Shown here: positions 62,300 through 64,000 of the stretch, piece by piece
Numbering within the stretch: the first letter of the stretch is position 1
Layout: every line of letters begins with the position of its first letter
Assembly: GCA_038380795.1 (NCBI GenBank)
Contig: CM076261.1
Span: 10,732,556 to 10,796,555 of the forward strand
DNA: 64,000 bases
Direction of reading: 5' to 3'
From: Pyrocephalus nanus
Taxonomy: Eukaryota; Chordata; Aves; Passeriformes; Tyrannidae
The notes under the pieces: generated by a model
The model's database searches: none
What the model was told of the DNA's origin: nothing
What the model saw: only the letters and a program-made list of their open reading frames with translations
Made by a program: the position numbers and the translations under genes

Positions 62300-62515
62300 C
62301 GTGTTCTGTGGTTCAGAGGCAGACTCGTGTCTGCTTGATGCACTGCCTCCTCCCAGCCTGCCTGCTGTGGGTGCCCAGGACTGCAGTGCCTGCTCGGTGG
62401 GTGAAGCCTGTGAAACACTGGACTTTCTTGTTGCTGTGCTGGGGAACAAGGCACAGTAAAGAGTAGAGACAGCCTTCCCGGACCAGCCACCAGCACAGAT
62501 CAAAGAAAAGTCCAC
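62300..62515. other. GC-rich patch of unknown nature
   Basis: An approximately 215-bp block that is clearly GC-richer than its flanks, with CTGCCTCCTCCCAGCCTGCC (62343-62362) and several CpGs (CTCGTG, CTCGG, CCCGG, GCACG). Two overlapping minus-strand frames of 75-86 codons cross it, but the predicted proteins are serine/proline-rich and resemble nothing I know. It could be an old exon, a GC-rich repeat fragment or a small CpG-rich regulatory element. Confidence 0.35.
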
Positions 62516-64000
62516 AGAGCAGAAATTCAGTCTGCTATTTATTACTATTTACATACATTTAGATGAAAGAGTCCAATCCTTCAAAAAGAAGAGAACAGCA
62601 AGAGATACGAAATATAGTATTGGTGTTGCTAATGATGCTACACTGTTCAGGCAGTGTCTTTCAGCGTGCAGAGATATTACATTATCCCTTCTATCATCAT
62701 TCTTACAAGGGGCAGAGAAAAATGTTGTTGACCTGTAATTTATACTAACTTGCCTTGGACAGATTAACATTTTTCTTTTTAATTAGATAGATACAAAAAA
62801 TCCCCAAAACTCTCTATGTTTATATATCCATCTAGCAATGAAATGCCAGCAATGAACTGCAACAAAAATTCAGTCTCCAAAAGGTCATTTATATTTCCAG
62901 ATGCTAGACTACAATAAGAAAATATGTGAATTAAGAGAAATATTCTCGTAATTGACAAACCTTGAGACAAAGCTCGAGTCTAAACATTGATGGACTTAGA
63001 ACTGGGCTTCTGAGACTTGGCAAGCCTAGGTTATAACAAATAAAATGCAAGGTGCCTATTCCATTTGCATGCAACTCAAAGGACCCATGGGGCCTTCACT
63101 GGCACTAATTACATGACAAAATATAGATCAAAGGCATGAATCATTGCCAAAGTTGTCAAATGCTGCAGAATTGACCTTTCTGATCCTAAAGTGAATAGGA
63201 TCATTAATAAGGTATGAGTTCAGCAAATGCAGCAGCAAGTACTGTTTGAAAACAGCAATATAGCAAACTACATTTCTGCAGTATCTACAGAAAGAAAGAT
63301 TCAAGTGTACACAGAGCTGTCTTAGCAGTTTTGAAAATCTAAGAGTTATGACTATGCTGCTTTGATTTCATTTACTGTATTCCTATGCAGATAAAATGGC
63401 ATAACTGTATTCATTATTAAAGAGCTGGAGAAGCTTTTGTTACTCTCTCATTTAGAACTTAGAGATAAAATTTCAAAGTCTTATTTCAAGCAAATATGGT
63501 GTATTTTAGACTGATCAAAACCTCCAAGATGCTTCACAAGATTAACTTGTATGGTATAAAAGCTGCACTGACAGTACAGTGCAGCACTCGCTTTCTTTGA
63601 ATGCTGTCATTTCTTGAATGGAAAGTGATCAAATAGCATCTTCAACTCATTGACTAGAACAGGAAGTGAAAGCACTAGAGACTATTGAAACTGCCAAAAA
63701 CCTCCCATACCCTATAGATGAAATATTATAAGTGGTAGGATATATTAAATAGCAATTTAGACAGCTAACACTACTGTATATCTTAGCTTAATAAAAATGG
63801 CCATAAACAATTAAGGTCTCTTGACGTGCTTATCAGAAGCCTGCTACCTCTAATTGCTGTGCCTGATTCAGCTTTAACCAAGAGATAAAATCTTGGTCAT
63901 TGATCATGCCTACCTGAATAGCATGAATTTCAGGAACAGTTTTATGTCCTTTAAATGTAAAACCAGGAGAAACAGTCCCCTTATTCTTTCAATCCTTGAG
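62516..64000. other. Unique sequence, possibly with conserved non-coding blocks
   Basis: No gene or transposon is recognised. About 63000-63250 and 63800-63990 are repeat-free, of mixed composition and rich in TAAT, GATAA and TGATCAT-type words, so they may be conserved elements. That is inference from appearance only. Confidence 0.35.
63555..63585 (+). promoter_or_regulatory. TATA-like box overlapping a 9-bp hairpin
   Basis: TATAAAAG (63555-63562) runs directly into GCTGCACTG (63562-63570), which is exactly reverse-complementary to CAGTGCAGC (63577-63585) around the loop ACAGTA. The position 25-30 bp after the TATA sequence is GCAGCACTCG. No gene follows. A cryptic promoter, a non-coding RNA start or chance are all possible. 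Confidence 0.35.

Noticed and set aside
1..64000. CRISPR array, tRNA or rRNA genes, bacterial operons, phage or toxin systems
   Set aside because: No regularly spaced repeats, no cloverleaf or rRNA signature, no gene-dense coding pattern. The sequence has vertebrate, bird-like repeats throughout.

Overview
The window looks like nuclear DNA from a bird, probably intergenic or deep intronic. The organism call rests on three things. There are many copies of the CR1 non-LTR retrotransposon, several with the avian-type 3' end (CATTCTRTGATTC repeats). There are solo LTRs of types I associate with avian ERVL- and ERVK-like retroviruses. The background is AT-rich and CpG-poor, with stop codons in all frames. 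I find no bacterial, phage, plasmid or organellar gene organisation, no operon, no CRISPR array, no tRNA or rRNA gene, and no multi-exon gene I can name. A neoavian host is plausible from the LTR types, but that is inference.

Layout. 1-6950: unique sequence with two blocks that read like conserved non-coding elements (about 3600-4030 and 4870-5175). 6951-7452: CR1 (+). 7453-15667: unique, with a strong hairpin at 15373-15410. 15668-16396: CR1 (-). 16397-20880: unique, with a (TA)n tract. 20881-21235: CR1 (+). 23166-25548: long decayed CR1 (-) with reverse transcriptase remnants. 26060-26245: very old CR1/L3-like tail. 28144-28418: a protein-like open frame behind a good splice acceptor (-). 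28700-29005: CR1 (+). 30402-30983: ERVL-like solo LTR (-). 33946-34394: ERVK-like solo LTR (-) with a perfect 6-bp target-site duplication. 37641-39347: the best-preserved CR1 (-), with a 331-codon reverse transcriptase fragment. 43812-43938: a second weak exon candidate (+). 44730-44810: a CCAAT/TATA promoter-like module. 45811-48120: an old, long CR1 (-). 50885-51805: CR1 (+). 54248-54820: a second ERVL-like solo LTR (-). 56245-56437: CR1 3' fragment (-). 56438-64000: unique, with a GC-rich patch (62300-62515) and a TATA-plus-hairpin motif (63555-63585).

The elements do not form a working system. They are independent retrotransposon insertions of different ages, all apparently dead: 5' truncation and frameshifts in the CR1s, a mutated catalytic residue in the best CR1, and LTRs without internal genes. 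I looked for an undescribed biological system and do not see one. The items most worth a second look are the 15373-15410 hairpin, the two exon candidates, the promoter-like modules at 44730 and 63555, and the putative conserved blocks. All of these need comparative or expression data to settle.
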